A stretch of DNA of 64,000 bases, taken from contig OX465583.1 of NCBI GenBank assembly GCA_950022655.1, forward strand, positions 38,343,360-38,407,359, read 5' to 3'. The stretch's first letter is position 1. The number at the start of each line of letters is the position of its first letter. Position numbers and translations under genes: made by a program. The stretch comes from Alentia gelatinosa (taxonomy: Eukaryota; Annelida; Polychaeta; Phyllodocida; Polynoidae). Of the stretch, positions 36,438 through 47,605 are shown in pieces. The notes under the pieces were generated by a model, which saw nothing but the letters and a program-made list of their open reading frames with translations, had not been told where the DNA came from and did no database searches.

Positions 36438-39400
36438 GGGTCATTCCACCAGAAAATGTACTTTTGGTAAAAAAGGGGTAAAAAAAATAAATTTACCCAA
36501 ACCAAATTTTCTTTTACTTGTGTGCAAAATATACACTTTCAAGTTTTAGGAAAACATGATTCAACTGGGATATTAGTGGGGGGTCAGTTTTTGTGAGGCT
36601 GCAAAAATTGTAAATATTATTGCCGTCACGTCCGACATATAAAAGAACACTCATACAAAAGTTGATGATAGAGAAATATATTTTATTTTTTGTAAGACAT
36701 CAAGTTTGTAGCCAGTATGTCAAGCATAGTCTGATATTATAGACAAGTGGAAATAATGAACTACTTATGCAATCTTTTTCTGTGCTGCCTCAAAGATGCA
36801 CATACAGAAGGTGTTCTCCAAGGGATTACAAAATGAATTTTGTTTTTTCTGTCACTATCTAAATACAAAAGTTTCACGTTTTTAAATCACAGAATTACTT
36901 TTATAGGTTATATACATGATCTATGTCAAATTAGAAGATGTTCCATGCATTATTTCTTGAGCTAATAGCTTCTGGGAAAAAGGTTTAAAAATCTCTCGGA
37001 TGTGATATTTTTAATAACGGACGTGATGGAACAGTAAATTCCACTTTCTTGATGAGAAATCAGAAATATGTCCCAAATTATTAAAAGTTCATGTTTCCTT
37101 TTGAAAATACATACATTATCTTAAATTCAACCACATATAAGAGTATCTTAAATGCCAATGACCTGTTTTTTTTTCTTGTAAAACTACAAAGAATGTCCAA
37201 CTCCTTCTTTCTGATCACACTCAGAATAAAGTAAAGTACATTTTTCTCTTACATTTTGTGCTAAAAACCGTCTAGAAACCTTTTTTCTTTGCTTTTAAAT
37301 GCAAAAAATGCTAACTTTAACCTTAATATTCATTAAAATACCACATTTTGTGTAGACATCATAAATCTCTTGGACGTGATACTCTTGATAACGGACGTGA
37401 CAGACCAGTAACTTCCACTTCCACAAACACGAAATCTGGACCAAAATCTGAAAAACTTTTGTTTGTTTTTGCTAATATATACATGATTTTCAATTCAAAG
37501 ACCTATAAGAGTACCTTAAATGCCAATGACCTGTTTTTTTTCTGGAAAAACTGCAAAGAATATGAAACTTTTACTTCTGATGCCACTCACAATACAGAAG
37601 AGTACATTTTTCACTTACATTTTGTGCTAAAAAAACGTCTGCAAATCTTTTCTCTATGCTTTTAAATGCCAAAAACGCTAACTTTAACCTTAATATTCAT
37701 CCAAATGCCACATTTTGTGTGTACATCATAAATCTCTTGGATGTGATATTTTTAATAACGGACGTGACAGACCAGTAACTTCCACTTTCTTGATCACAAA
37801 CATGAAATATGTACAAATTGCTGAGAAAATCTTCTTTGGTTTTGCAAATATATACATCAGCTTCAATTCAACCACATATAAGAGTACCTTAAATGCCAAT
37901 GACCTGGTTTTTGGGGACAACTGCAAAGAATATCAAACTCTTGCTTCTGATACCACTCAGAATACACAAGAGTACATTTTTCATTTACATTTTGTGCTAA
38001 GAACCATCTGCAAACCTTTTCTCTATCTTTTTAATTTGATCTTTTTCTCATCTCCTTGTTCCTCCAGTCCTTAGATGAGTCCTTTGGAGATTTCCTCTCA
38101 TCCGGAGGTAACAGTTTACACCCCATGCTTTCAAGGTATGGCTCATATGTAGGGGGCCACTCATAAAGTATGTATGCACTGAGGGGGGGGGGGGGTAGTG
38201 GGGATAGGGTGGTTAAAATTTTGTGCATAGGCTACTTCTGTGTTTTATTGTGAAAACAAATAAGGTAGGGGGGGTTGGTAGGGTCGAAAATTTGAGATAT
38301 TGTGTGTACATACTTTATGGATAGCCCTAAAACTGAAAAAAGAGAAAACAAAAAAATTAGCAAACTACCTACTAAATAACATTCAAAAGGTACATTTGTT
38401 TTCAAAAATTGTGTTCTTTGTATGACTATTGTTCGGACTTATATTTAGAATAGATATTTTGCCCACAAACTTAATATGATGGCTGTAAGAACAAAAATAT
38501 TACCAAAATCAGATTTTTGCCAAAAATGTCAAAAAAAGATTTCCTCAAAATGATTTATCTTTTTCATCACACCATAGAATATAACCGTCTTCAGTATTCC
38601 AGGTGATTTTATCCAAGGTTTGTCCAAGTCTTATAGTTCAGGTATGGTTTTGAAAAATCATGCATCACGTCCGACATGAAAATAAACCACTATAGGTTGT
38701 AGCTCAATCTCATAATTATTTCAATTTTCGATTAGATATGGAGTACAATAGGCAAACATTAAGAAAAATCAAAACAGATGATCCTAACCCTCATTTTCAT
38801 ACTTGTTATGAGATGAAACCAAACTGGGCGTCACGTCCGACATATATATATCGGACGTGACGGCGGCTACAAAAATGCATGAAAAAAATATATTTACATG
38901 TGGACTTTCTTCACTTTTTCTCCCTAGACTTATGAAATGACACTTGGTGGTCATAATGAACAACTTTCGTTACTGTATTCTTATAATTTAATCTCATTAA
39001 AACATAGTTCCTAGTCAATTCGATGAAAATACTTCACCCATATCACGTCCGTGATGGCTATTACCACATGATAGGTGTACAACCTGAGTCCAGATACTAC
39101 ACAGCCTTTTAAACATACATTTTGTCATTGGGAATAGATCATAATATATATATATTCTGCACCTCTTTGCACATTTTCTCATAGATCAATCGAAAGAAGA
39201 ATTTCCATGTCGGACGTGATATGGCTAAACAAATTTTTTTGAAAAATTCACTAAGACATTGAAAATACCCCCAACCCTTCCAGTAGTGGCCATGTTGGGA
39301 ACTCATCAATCTACTCTTTTATTCAAATCACAAACTTTCGGTAAATACTTGTCAACTTTTCAAGAAAATGGAATCTACAGAATCACAAACTCCAAGTTAT

Positions 39401-40363
39401 CACTATTAACACAGAAAATCATGTCCAGGATGGAAAAATAATGCTAGCATCGAAGAAATCTTGACTAGTCACATGAGCTGGATGTCTCCTAAAGCCGCTG
39501 AACCGCCGGAGTGGAGGCGCATGCACAGTTAAAAGGGATAACATCCGGTTCTTGTGATCAGCTTTCCCGCCTTCGATTGATCTCTCGGACGTGATAAATA
39601 TCACGGACGTGATTCCTTCAAAATTACTTTCCCTGTTCTTGCATAGTGAAGGCACTTTGGAAGCATTTTATTACTCTTACACTACAGACCCTATGACCAC
39701 ATTATTCAGTAATTTTTGTACCAAGTTAGCACCAATATGGAGAAGTGGAGAGTGCTAAATGCAATTCATCACATCCGTGATATCAATTGTGTAAAATCGA
39801 TTTTTTTTTTTGTAATTCGGCTGGGAAAAAAACCCTGTTGCAGTTGGCCTAAAATCATATACATATGTGAAAAATTGATGTATGTCCAGAGTTTTAAGTG
39901 CATGTTTGGGAAGTATACCATTAAAATATATTGTCATCAGGCTATGCCAAATATAACCTATAGCATTTGCTGAAAAAGCACACTTTTCATTGAAATACAC
40001 CTTAAAATTTTGCGGAGCCTTAGAAATAAGGGAAAATACTACTAAACAAGAGCCAATTTACATAACTTCAGGAAATAAATCAATTAGGGAATATATATTA
40101 ATAGTTTCCACAAAAGAAATAGTGCTAAACTTTAGAAATATCAAAAGGACATGCACTTTTTTGCTAATTTCTCACTTTGAAAGTCCACAGATTAAAAAAA
40201 AATGCAGATAGACCAATAAAAGTAATGATTTTCTGAAAGGGCAGGGTGTTTTCTTTGCACAGAAAAAAAAAATTTAAAAAAATCATTTATAATGAAATTA
40301 TAGCCCATTAACCCCCAAAAAGTATGATTTTCACCAAAAGTACATTTTCTGGTGGAATGACCC
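36438..40363. mobile_element. Copy B: complete 3.9-kb non-autonomous-looking TIR DNA element
   Basis: Termini are inverted repeats of about 31 bp (GGGTCATTCCACCAG... at the left; the reverse complement ends at 40363), flanked on both sides by ATAT (36434-36437 and 40364-40367), a candidate target duplication. The interior holds the triplicated unit (36987-38030), a G-run (38181-38196), and about 15 dispersed copies of GGACGTGA/TCACGTCC in both orientations. No frame longer than about 120 codons, and none resembling a transposase, is present. Short TIR plus short duplication suggests a cut-and-paste element; the superfamily is undetermined. Confidence 0.8.
36987..38030 (+). repeat. Triplicated unit of about 370 bp in copy B
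   Basis: Three direct copies begin near 36987, 37367 and 37731, homologous one for one with the three units of copy A. The expansion therefore predates the split of the two copies. Confidence 0.85.
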
Positions 40364-40369
40364 ATATAT

Positions 40370-40637
40370 GCTTATCTTTTTCCTATTTAAAACCAAGATC
40401 TATGATGATCAACTGTGAAGTTTAGACAGCCAAGACTCGTTAATACAATGCCCTAGTTTGTTCCATTAATTTGATAATGATATATGTCCAAAGCAAACAC
40501 TCCTGCAATCGCACCCACCGTTCACACTTTAGGTGTGATTGTCTCTATAGGAATACCGCCGGTCCCCCGGATTTGTCCGAGCGGCCGTGTAACTAGACAG
40601 TGGGCCGTTAGGTGGCGCTGAACAGCAACACCTGTAT
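40370..40637 (-). repeat. Right arm of the large inverted repeat (about 260 bp)
   Basis: Reverse complement of 35714-35983: GTGGCGCTGAACAGCAACACCTGTAT at its outer edge and ATGCTTATCTTTTTCC at its inner edge. The inner edge directly abuts the ATAT flank of copy B. On the left side about 450 bp of other DNA intervenes. Confidence 0.8.
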
Positions 40638-41424
40638 CGAGCCGTATGGTTATGTCTGACCCTGTGTCTGACCAGTACTGCAGTGCATGGCAGCTAGATT
40701 CTGGGTAGACTCAAAATCCGACGGACTCATGAACACACCCAATGTGAGGTACCATTATAAAGCATAGACAGATCAACTGAAATATTTCGCTTATATAATA
40801 TCGGAACGTGCGGAGACAGGTGAAGCCGGCTAATCCATACACAATCCGTATACCCGATGTTGCCATCTATCGGATCAAATTGACAACAAAAAACTATGAT
40901 GGGGAACTTTTACTGTGACACCACTCAATCGTAGCTTGTACCTTACTCAAAGAGCTTAAACTACCAAATTCCAGGAAGGGTACCAGTTAGGGCTCAAACA
41001 TGGCAGCTCAGGCCGCTCGGACGCTGCAGGTCTGTACACATTATGAGGCGCTATTAATTTGTCCCTTAGTTTAACGTAACTGAACAACTTGAGGCAATAT
41101 GATAATATCAATGAGCATATGTGGTGTGATTCAAGAGGACATCTGTTGGTTAGTTTTGAAGATAACACTGTATCTGTTTTGACAACACTGAGTGGGAGAC
41201 CCCCATCTCGAAGGTCACACGCGGAGACGAATCTCATTCCTGTGAAGACAGGACTGATGCCAGTGATGGCACCACGAACTGGTGGTACCAAACTGTTTAC
41301 ACCATTCATCCCGGACTATTAGCACCGGGGTAGACTGTTGGTATCGTTTTGGGATTTGAATTAAATAACAGCACCTTTATCTTTTTAATTTGTGATGTAA
41401 TTACACCTTAAACTTAAAACTAAA

Positions 41425-41605
41425 AGGTTGATTCCAACTGTAATAATGAACAACTTTTGTATAAGGAAACTCAAAATGATATAGATCTAGATAACCTTGT
41501 TGCCTTGTGTACCCAAAGCAAACTAAGTATCAACATTAGTAAAACAAAACATGTGCTTCTCGGCCCAAAAAAGAGCAAGAATGGAATTTGGGTATCGTCT
41601 CTTTA
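41425..41605 (+). pseudogene. Fragment of a non-LTR retrotransposon reverse transcriptase (palm/thumb)
   Basis: A short frame from about 41425 reads through E-Q-L-L-Y-K-E-T-Q and D-N-L-V-A-L-C to K-L-S-I-N-I-S-K-T-K and L-L-G-P-K-K. Many RTs show an A-x-x-x-K-L-x-I-N-x-x-K-T-K segment just after the catalytic Asp pair. Only about 55 residues survive. Its family cannot be decided. Confidence 0.5.
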
Positions 41606-41734
41606 GGGATAACCAAGAAGTTTTCCAGGTACACTCATACACAGGGATGCCAGTTTGTAGGATTTTGCCTACATCATGTAGGATTTTCATTTTAGTCTCA
41701 AAGGCGTAAATAATAAACAATTACATGTATATAA

Positions 41735-41885
41735 AATTGAATGACGTTTAGACTCTATCCTACCCTGTCACATGTTTTTAACTTCATATGTCACCCATGG
41801 CATATAAATACCTTATGACATAAATGTACCATAAAGTCATATCATGTTAGGTCTATGGAGATTTATATGAGAGGTAGGATAAAAG
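41735..41885 (+). repeat. Copy of the GGGTAGGATAAA-ended small repeat
   Basis: It runs from AAATTGAATGACGTTTAGA through GTCATATCATGTTAGG to GGAGATTTATATGAGAGGTAGGATAAA. It is the same family as 36298-36432, with weaker similarity to 48605-48753. Confidence 0.6.
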
Positions 41886-42240
41886 ATACTACGCTACATA
41901 GCCACCGCTACGGACATAACAGTAAGAAAAATTTGATTCCACACCATGGTTTTCCCACGAGCATGCAGTGACAACCTGGGACTTGCCACATAGTAATTAA
42001 GAAGTAATTTTAAGGTTTATTCAACATAGCTTAGTGCCTGTCATTTGCCCTTCGAGAATGTAGAGTACTGGCGACTCTGTTTGCAAGCTCTCAGGTATCA
42101 GTTTTAACTCAGGTTTGAGAGGAAACTATCTCTGGATCGAGACCCAGTGGAATATATTTTCCTGGCTTATATAGTGTTGAGTATTTTCGGTAACAAGGAG
42201 CAGACTTTTGACGCTCTTATGTTTAAATCGAAAAGGAATT

Positions 42241-42390
42241 ATATAGAACGTCCTGACCATGCTGTACAAGTCACAGAACCAGATGGTAATTTACGGTTTG
42301 TACGGAACGAGGCATTTATGCCGAGTTCCGTACACACTGTAAATTATCATCGAGTTCTGTGACTTGTACAAGCATGATTGGACGTTATAT
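42241..42390. repeat. Large foldback palindrome (arms about 68 bp)
   Basis: The left arm 42241-42309 pairs with the right arm 42324-42390. Shared blocks include TGTACAAGTCACAGAA, GGTAATTTAC and GTACGGAAC. A small loop, itself palindromic (GGCATTTATGCC), separates them. The frame across it is an artefact. Confidence 0.9.
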
Positions 42391-42477
42391 ATTTACTATA
42401 AACCCCCAATTTCTTTTTTTTAAATCATTAATTCAATTTTTAACAACCGATATGTTAATAAACGTGTTTGGCAAGGT

Positions 42478-42560
42478 GGTCCGTATTTTAGTGTACGGAC
42501 CACTGGTCCGTACAGTATTTTTATGTTATATGTCAAAACGGTGCGTATTTACAGTAAATA
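42478..42560. repeat. Short hairpins: GGTCCGTA stems
   Basis: TGGTCCGTAttttagtgTACGGACCA at 42478-42503, a further GGTCCGTACAGTA, and GTATTTACAGTAAATAC at 42544-42560 form stacked short palindromes between the two larger foldbacks. Confidence 0.8.
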
Positions 42561-42566
42561 CGGCAT

Positions 42567-42970
42567 GGGTATATAGTAATAGAGGGAAACTATGTTCCGG
42601 TGAGCAAAAGTTCAAAGTTATAAGGTAAGGCTTGAAAAAATTACTGCCCAAGGCGTCAGCCGCGGGCAGTAATTTTTCCAAACCTTACCGAGTAACTTTG
42701 ACTTTTGCTTACTGGTACTTGGTTTCCCTATTCCTATATACCTTCAAATATCGATAAAAATGCTGAATTCTTTACCTGAAACACTTCCGAAGCAAATGGC
42801 TGTATTGTATCACGTGATAAGAGCGGGACGAAAACGTCAGAGCGGGACGAAAACATGAGAGCGGGACGAAAACGTCAACCTCGACACATCACTTATTTTT
42901 AATGCACCCCCAGCAGCAGCTTGTAAATCTAGTTAATTCAATAATGGGTATATAGGAATAACCTTTTCCA
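42567..42970. repeat. Foldback element with arms of about 80 bp and GACGAAAACG repeats
   Basis: The left arm 42567-42654 (GGGTATATAGTAATAGAGGG... ATTACTGCCC) pairs with the right arm 42662-42742 (GGGCAGTAAT... CCCTATTCCTATATACC). To its right a GAGCGGGACGAAAACGTCA unit is repeated three times (about 42822-42875), and the segment ends near GGGTATATAGGAATA. A related, more decayed copy lies at 6163-6590. Confidence 0.88.
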
Positions 42971-44430
42971 ACCTTTTCCACACATGATTAAGAAGCATAC
43001 TGAACACCGTTTTGTAGTTTAAATTTATGTTATATATGTTATGTTTTCCCATTTTACTTATGGTTGAACTCCATTCATTGGATACCAATCCAGATAGCAA
43101 AGGACTGCATATGAAAAGGTTATAGTCTTAAAATTATTTAAGAAATAAATATGTGGAAATTTGCAGATGTGTAAAGAGGACAATAATAGTACACACATGT
43201 AAAAAGGCTGCTGTAGGTCACTGAGAAGACATATTTTTATTCTGTTTGCTGTACTGAGTCCACAAAGACCCAGAATATGGAGCCCAATACCAAAGTTTAA
43301 TGTAATGAGACATTGTACTACTTAAAAGAACACAGAACCAAGTAATGATTTTCAGCACTCAGGATTATAGGCGTTCAGGCATTTTGATGGTACGTCTCTT
43401 CAACAGCTGTTGTCATCGTAATCCAACCACTTGCCAGAGCGATAACAAGTGGAAATGTTAACTAGAAGGATGGATCTACAAGATAAAACAATAAAACAAA
43501 TGTTTCTGCGGGGGGGGGGGGGGGGGGCAGCGAAAATGAAAATTTGGGGTCTTGGCCCAGGGACTACTAGTACTGACTGAACTTCCAGAAAGACAGTACA
43601 TTTTTATATGAACTCTTAATCTAATTACATATTTACCTCAACTCTTAATTTTCCGCTTGGGGTAGGGGTGGGGGTCAGTCTGTCACTTATTAGGTAGTAC
43701 TACCATAGTGGACCAAGTCCAAGGATAGTTTCACGAAATGGACCAATAGTCTGTGTTCACTTTGTTAGCAATTGACGTAGATACCAAGGATAACAGATGT
43801 CATGAAACTATTCAATGTTTACTGTGTTATATATGTAACCTATGAATAGGAAATACATTTATTTATTTATTTCATTTAGGTGGTTAGGCCGCATATAGCC
43901 ATGATCAAGTTCCCGCCGCGGACTGCCGGTCAGTGTGAGTGTTTTCTATCTAAATGAAATGTATTATCCATTTATCATATGCTGCAATATCACATAAACG
44001 ACCACGAGTAGTAAAAAAGAGCATGTTCATATATAACAATGATGATCGAATAGTCTAAACTATTGACGAAGAATTAAAAAAAGATTTGTATCAGTCACTA
44101 GAAGAACAATTTTTTTTATTTTATTTTTTTTATTCAAGCGGTAGCTGCCAATGAGAAAACAACTTAGCCTCGTCTTAAGCATATTCTAAGAACAAATTAT
44201 AAAGGGGAAAGGCAAACTAGAACTAGAAATGATGCATGGCTCTATCAGTTTAATTATGTATTATATATATATGATGTTGAATATTAGAAATGAACACATC
44301 CTTGTCATGCGATGTATACGGGCCAGGGAAATACAGACGGAATCTTCAAGTGGCAAAACAAGAAATAAACAATACTAGAGTTGGGAATGCATTGATAAAG
44401 AAATTGATAAAGACTACAATATTAAAGAAA
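42971..44430. other. Non-coding stretch, no supported gene
   Basis: Likely intron or upstream DNA of the gene ending at 46.6 kb. Apart from the G-run and A/T-rich tracts (about 44110-44135) no feature is supported. Confidence 0.4.
43511..43527. repeat. Poly-G tract
   Basis: An uninterrupted run of about 17 G. Confidence 0.9.
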
Positions 44431-44441
44431 GAATTTGATGA

Positions 44442-44567
44442 GTGTTTGGTCTGTGTCCTCGTTCGCCATCGAGTTTGGAGTGCGAAGTAATATGAACGAG
44501 GCGATAGCCGAGTGAATATTCTGAAGCATTCCAAACGAGATAATGAACAGGGACTCAGACCAAGCAC
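44442..44567. repeat. Foldback element (TTTGGTCTG.GTCC ends)
   Basis: The left arm GTTTGGTCTGTGTCC...GTTCGCCATCGAG...TTTGGAGTGC pairs with the right arm GCATTCCAAA...GAACAGGGACTCAGACCAA. A CGAGGCGATAGCCGAGTGAATATTC loop lies between. A related element lies at 48927-49050. Confidence 0.8.
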
Positions 44568-44569
44568 AA

Positions 44570-44706
44570 AAGTGTTTCTGATTTTATCTTAGCCTGGAAA
44601 TATCTATCTCTTCATCACCCGTTGAGAACGAGTTACCGTTCTCGCAAGCCTGTTCAGAACGATTTAGTAATGCTAAGCCTATGGACGTTTATACCAGGCT
44701 AAGAAT
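44570..44706 (+). repeat. Repeat with CTTAGCCTGG / CCAGGCTAAG ends
   Basis: It begins TTATCTTAGCCTGG near 44585 and ends GGACGTTTATACCAGGCTAAG at about 44703, with CGTTGAGAACGAG / CGTTCTCG palindromic content inside. The inverse order, from TAGCCTGGTATAAATGTCC, is seen at 48797-48915, again beside the foldback described at 48927. Confidence 0.7.
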
Positions 44707-45476
44707 ATGACTTATACTCCATGGATTTGTGTGTTAAAGCATGTTCTGGTCAAAAGCAGTGAGAACTACGGGAGTAGTTACAAAATCCTTCAGCTATTTA
44801 CGATTAGTTGTATTATGTCGTGTATGTTAAATGTTATCATGCATCTTTGTGTCCTTTGTATATTGAGTATTTGTTTTCCTAACCTCATAATGACAGCAAA
44901 TTTTGCTCGCAGACTTGCATCGAGATCCATAGATAAAACCAAAATGAATGGCATTTTTTCAGTGGCTATGGATTGATTGAGGTTCAGATTTGATCTCAGC
45001 CTTATCACTGACTATTTGGCTAACATTTGTGACATCATTCCCCATTGAGTATTTTCATACAATGTTTCATGGGAGTTGAGTACGAGTTCCTAATAGTGAG
45101 TCTATGGGGAAGAAATACCAGGGGTGAGATAATAAAGCAGATGTAGTAGTGGCTGTGATTCCTGAACTCTTTCTCTGGCTGAATATCTCTCCATGCCGTA
45201 TTGATTAGCTTGAATATTTCAGAACGAACGCCATTCAGTGGCATTCAAGGTCGGTTTTATCGAACCAGGCAGGTTCCTTAGGTATCACTTAAGTTGAGAT
45301 ATAATTTTATTGATAACCAGAGCAGCTAATGCCACCTGGTTGGTATGATCAGAAGTTTCTCATGCACCGAAATCATTACCAATTCCAGAACTTAATTATC
45401 TATGTCCATGACATGATCTATTAACAACCTAACACAATGCCAATTAAGGATTTTTTTATATATACTATGTAGAACG

Positions 45477-45524
45477 TGCGCTGCTAGAGTCATGGATTAT
45501 GCGCTGCTAGAGTCATGGAAGTAA
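45477..45524. repeat. Two-copy tandem repeat of a 23-bp unit
   Basis: GCGCTGCTAGAGTCATGGA occurs twice in direct succession. Confidence 0.85.
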
Positions 45525-46106
45525 GAAGATGTGGTTTCAGGCGTCATTTAAACTAGCGATATCCATAGATGTGCGTGCATATAATAACGAATTTTTGTAA
45601 GTGTGCACGTTAAAAATTGCTGTACATGATGTACGAATCATAGGTAAATAACTTAAAGTATTATTATGTAGATAATTGTCGGGTATTCATAATGTCAGAG
45701 GTGGCAGCTTTCCCCTTTTCCATGCAATTCCATGTATTCATTTTCAGTATCGAGAATTATTTTTCCATGTGTAAAACAAATATCATATCAATTCATACTT
45801 ATCAAGAACAAATGATTTGAACCTCTCCACAGAACTTGTTGCATGCAACACTAACACCGTCTCACTGAGGCAGAAAATTTCACATGAAAAATATTTCCAC
45901 TTTCTTTTTTCAGACTCCAACTGACATCCTTGTTTAAATGTTCATTAGCTGTTTTCTGGTTGCACCAGACTGGTCTTTGCCTTGTACTGGATAAATAAAA
46001 TGTACATAAAGTGTGTTTACAGATGAGTATAATTGATGTGTATTATTTTACACCTGCGATGCGACGTCACACAAAAGTTTTTAAAAGAATCCTTGTCCTT
46101 TTTCAG

Positions 46107-46321
46107 TGGTATATAACACCGCTGTGGCACCCCCTCAGATGTCTGTGGCGAGCAGCTCAAGTCGTGTGACAAGCTCAGCTCCGCTTCCCTCTATGGGTCT
46201 CGCCGAGTCCTACAAGAAATCCATTGGTAGTACCCCCCGCGGATCCGGCATGGACCCCACCCTTCTACCGCCCAGGCTAAAACGACAGCCACTGGATGAT
46301 GTAGAAATAGATTATATTAAT
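46107..46321 (+). CDS. Penultimate coding exon of an unrecognised gene (Ser/Pro-rich, ends in Tyr-Ile-Asn)
   Basis: A 215-bp internal exon: an upstream acceptor with a pyrimidine tract (CCTTGTCCTTTTTCAG) and a downstream donor GTAAGT at 46322. The first two bases finish a split codon; 71 full codons follow and it ends in phase 0. The peptide is Ser/Pro/Arg-rich and looks disordered, with a charged segment L-K-R-Q-P-L-D-D-V-E-I-D-Y-I-N at the end. I do not recognise the protein. The Y-I-N motif after acidic residues fits the pY-x-N consensus of Grb2-type SH2 ligands, as in docking adaptors of the IRS/GAB/DOK kind; that is inference only. Earlier exons were not found in the window. Confidence 0.7.
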
Positions 46322-46566
46322 GTAAGTGTTTTGGGGCTTTGAATCTACTCATGAATCTACATAATTTTTTTCTCCAAAAGTCAACTAGGAGGCGGTGCAG
46401 TAGTATTCTACTCCGTTCGATTGTTAAGTGTTTATAATATTTATAAATCCAGTACCATCAAGTTCCAACACTGTACTATATTTATCTAATTATAAACTGA
46501 AACGTAAGACATTGCTCCTGTTATCTTAACTTTGGTAACTATTAACATTATTGAATTCTTTTTCAG

Positions 46567-46584
46567 CGCGGCGGTCCAGAGTGA
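46567..46584 (+). CDS. Last coding codons of the unrecognised gene
   Basis: The acceptor TTCTTTTTCAG at 46556-46566 fits the phase-0 donor at 46322. Joined to the previous exon it adds R-G-G-P-E and a TGA stop, so the protein ends five residues after Tyr-Ile-Asn. A short terminal coding stretch followed by a long 3'UTR is common in animal genes. Confidence 0.65.
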   Translation, partial: RGGPE

Positions 46585-47605
46585 AGTAAAAGACTTGTAA
46601 CATGAGAGGCACAGACGTCAGAAAGCTTCCGCAAATTTGAAAGAGAAGCGACGGTTTCTGAAGCCGCTTCCACACTGCTTGATAAAACAGTTGTACCTTT
46701 TATTCGCTGTTAATGGATAAAGCCAATTATGGCCCCAAGGAGAGTTCAACAATGTCCTATGTATAATAACAGTCCTATTTCGAATCGTATGCTAATATAC
46801 GAATAAACCTTGGGGCGTATAATTAAGCTGGTGTGGTGGAGTTATGGTGTTAACGTTTATCCCTTTTAAAATGCCAGATGCCCCAATACATCCCTAGTAA
46901 AATGCCACATGTTGTTTTAATCTTTTCAGACTCTAAAACATGAAATTATTAATATTATTTTTTTTATTTATGTTTTTTTTTGGCGACCGAAAGAACTACA
47001 AGCCACGTTCACTCTAAAGCATGAAATTAGATAAAGAAAGAAATGTGCTATGGTCTCAGAAAGGTTTCAGATCGGCTGTTATTCATGGTTGGTCCTTGTG
47101 ACTAGAGCAGCCAATCTCGAGTTGACAACAAAAAATTATTCGAGAAACACAATTCACTTCTGTATGCTTTGTAGTATCTGGCATAGGAAAGGGTGGCAGC
47201 GGTCGTTGATTTCATGACACGAGCTGACTGAATCAGCAACAAACGTATGGCAGGAATTAGAACGTTAACTTTGTATAAAGATATATACACACAAGATATA
47301 TAAAGAAAGTTTTTTCCTTGATTCTACTTAAATAGTTTATATGTAACTTTTATAGAAACCCATTATTCTATTAAGAGGACTGACGGCCAGTTCTAGTGAA
47401 AACAGAATTTTCACCTCTGAGTGCTTTCATGTGTGCCTAGTTGTTGATGGGACCCACAACAGAGTAATATGCTCCGCATCATGCTCTAATCTCAATTACA
47501 ATCTATGGATGTTTTGTATATTGTTGATATATTGACTACCTCTTTATGACTGCCACTTTTCTCAATCAAGTGTATGTAAATAAAACTTTAAGAACACTCT
47601 GTTTG
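46585..47605 (+). other. Putative 3'UTR of the unrecognised gene
   Basis: No coding sequence is seen. Candidate polyadenylation signals are AATAAA near 46801 and, in a better context (TGTAAATAAAACTTTAAG), near 47578. The end is inferred. Confidence 0.5.

Noticed and set aside
40994..41030. A possible first exon (ATG GCA GCT CAG... followed by GTCTGT)
   Set aside because: The donor is weak, only about 11 codons precede it, and no partner exon is seen.
41089..41322. 77-codon plus-strand frame resembling a transposase scrap
   Set aside because: No catalytic motif could be identified; an antisense frame covers the same DNA.
42147..42362. 71-codon open frame
   Set aside because: It runs through the 42241-42390 palindrome and has no other support.
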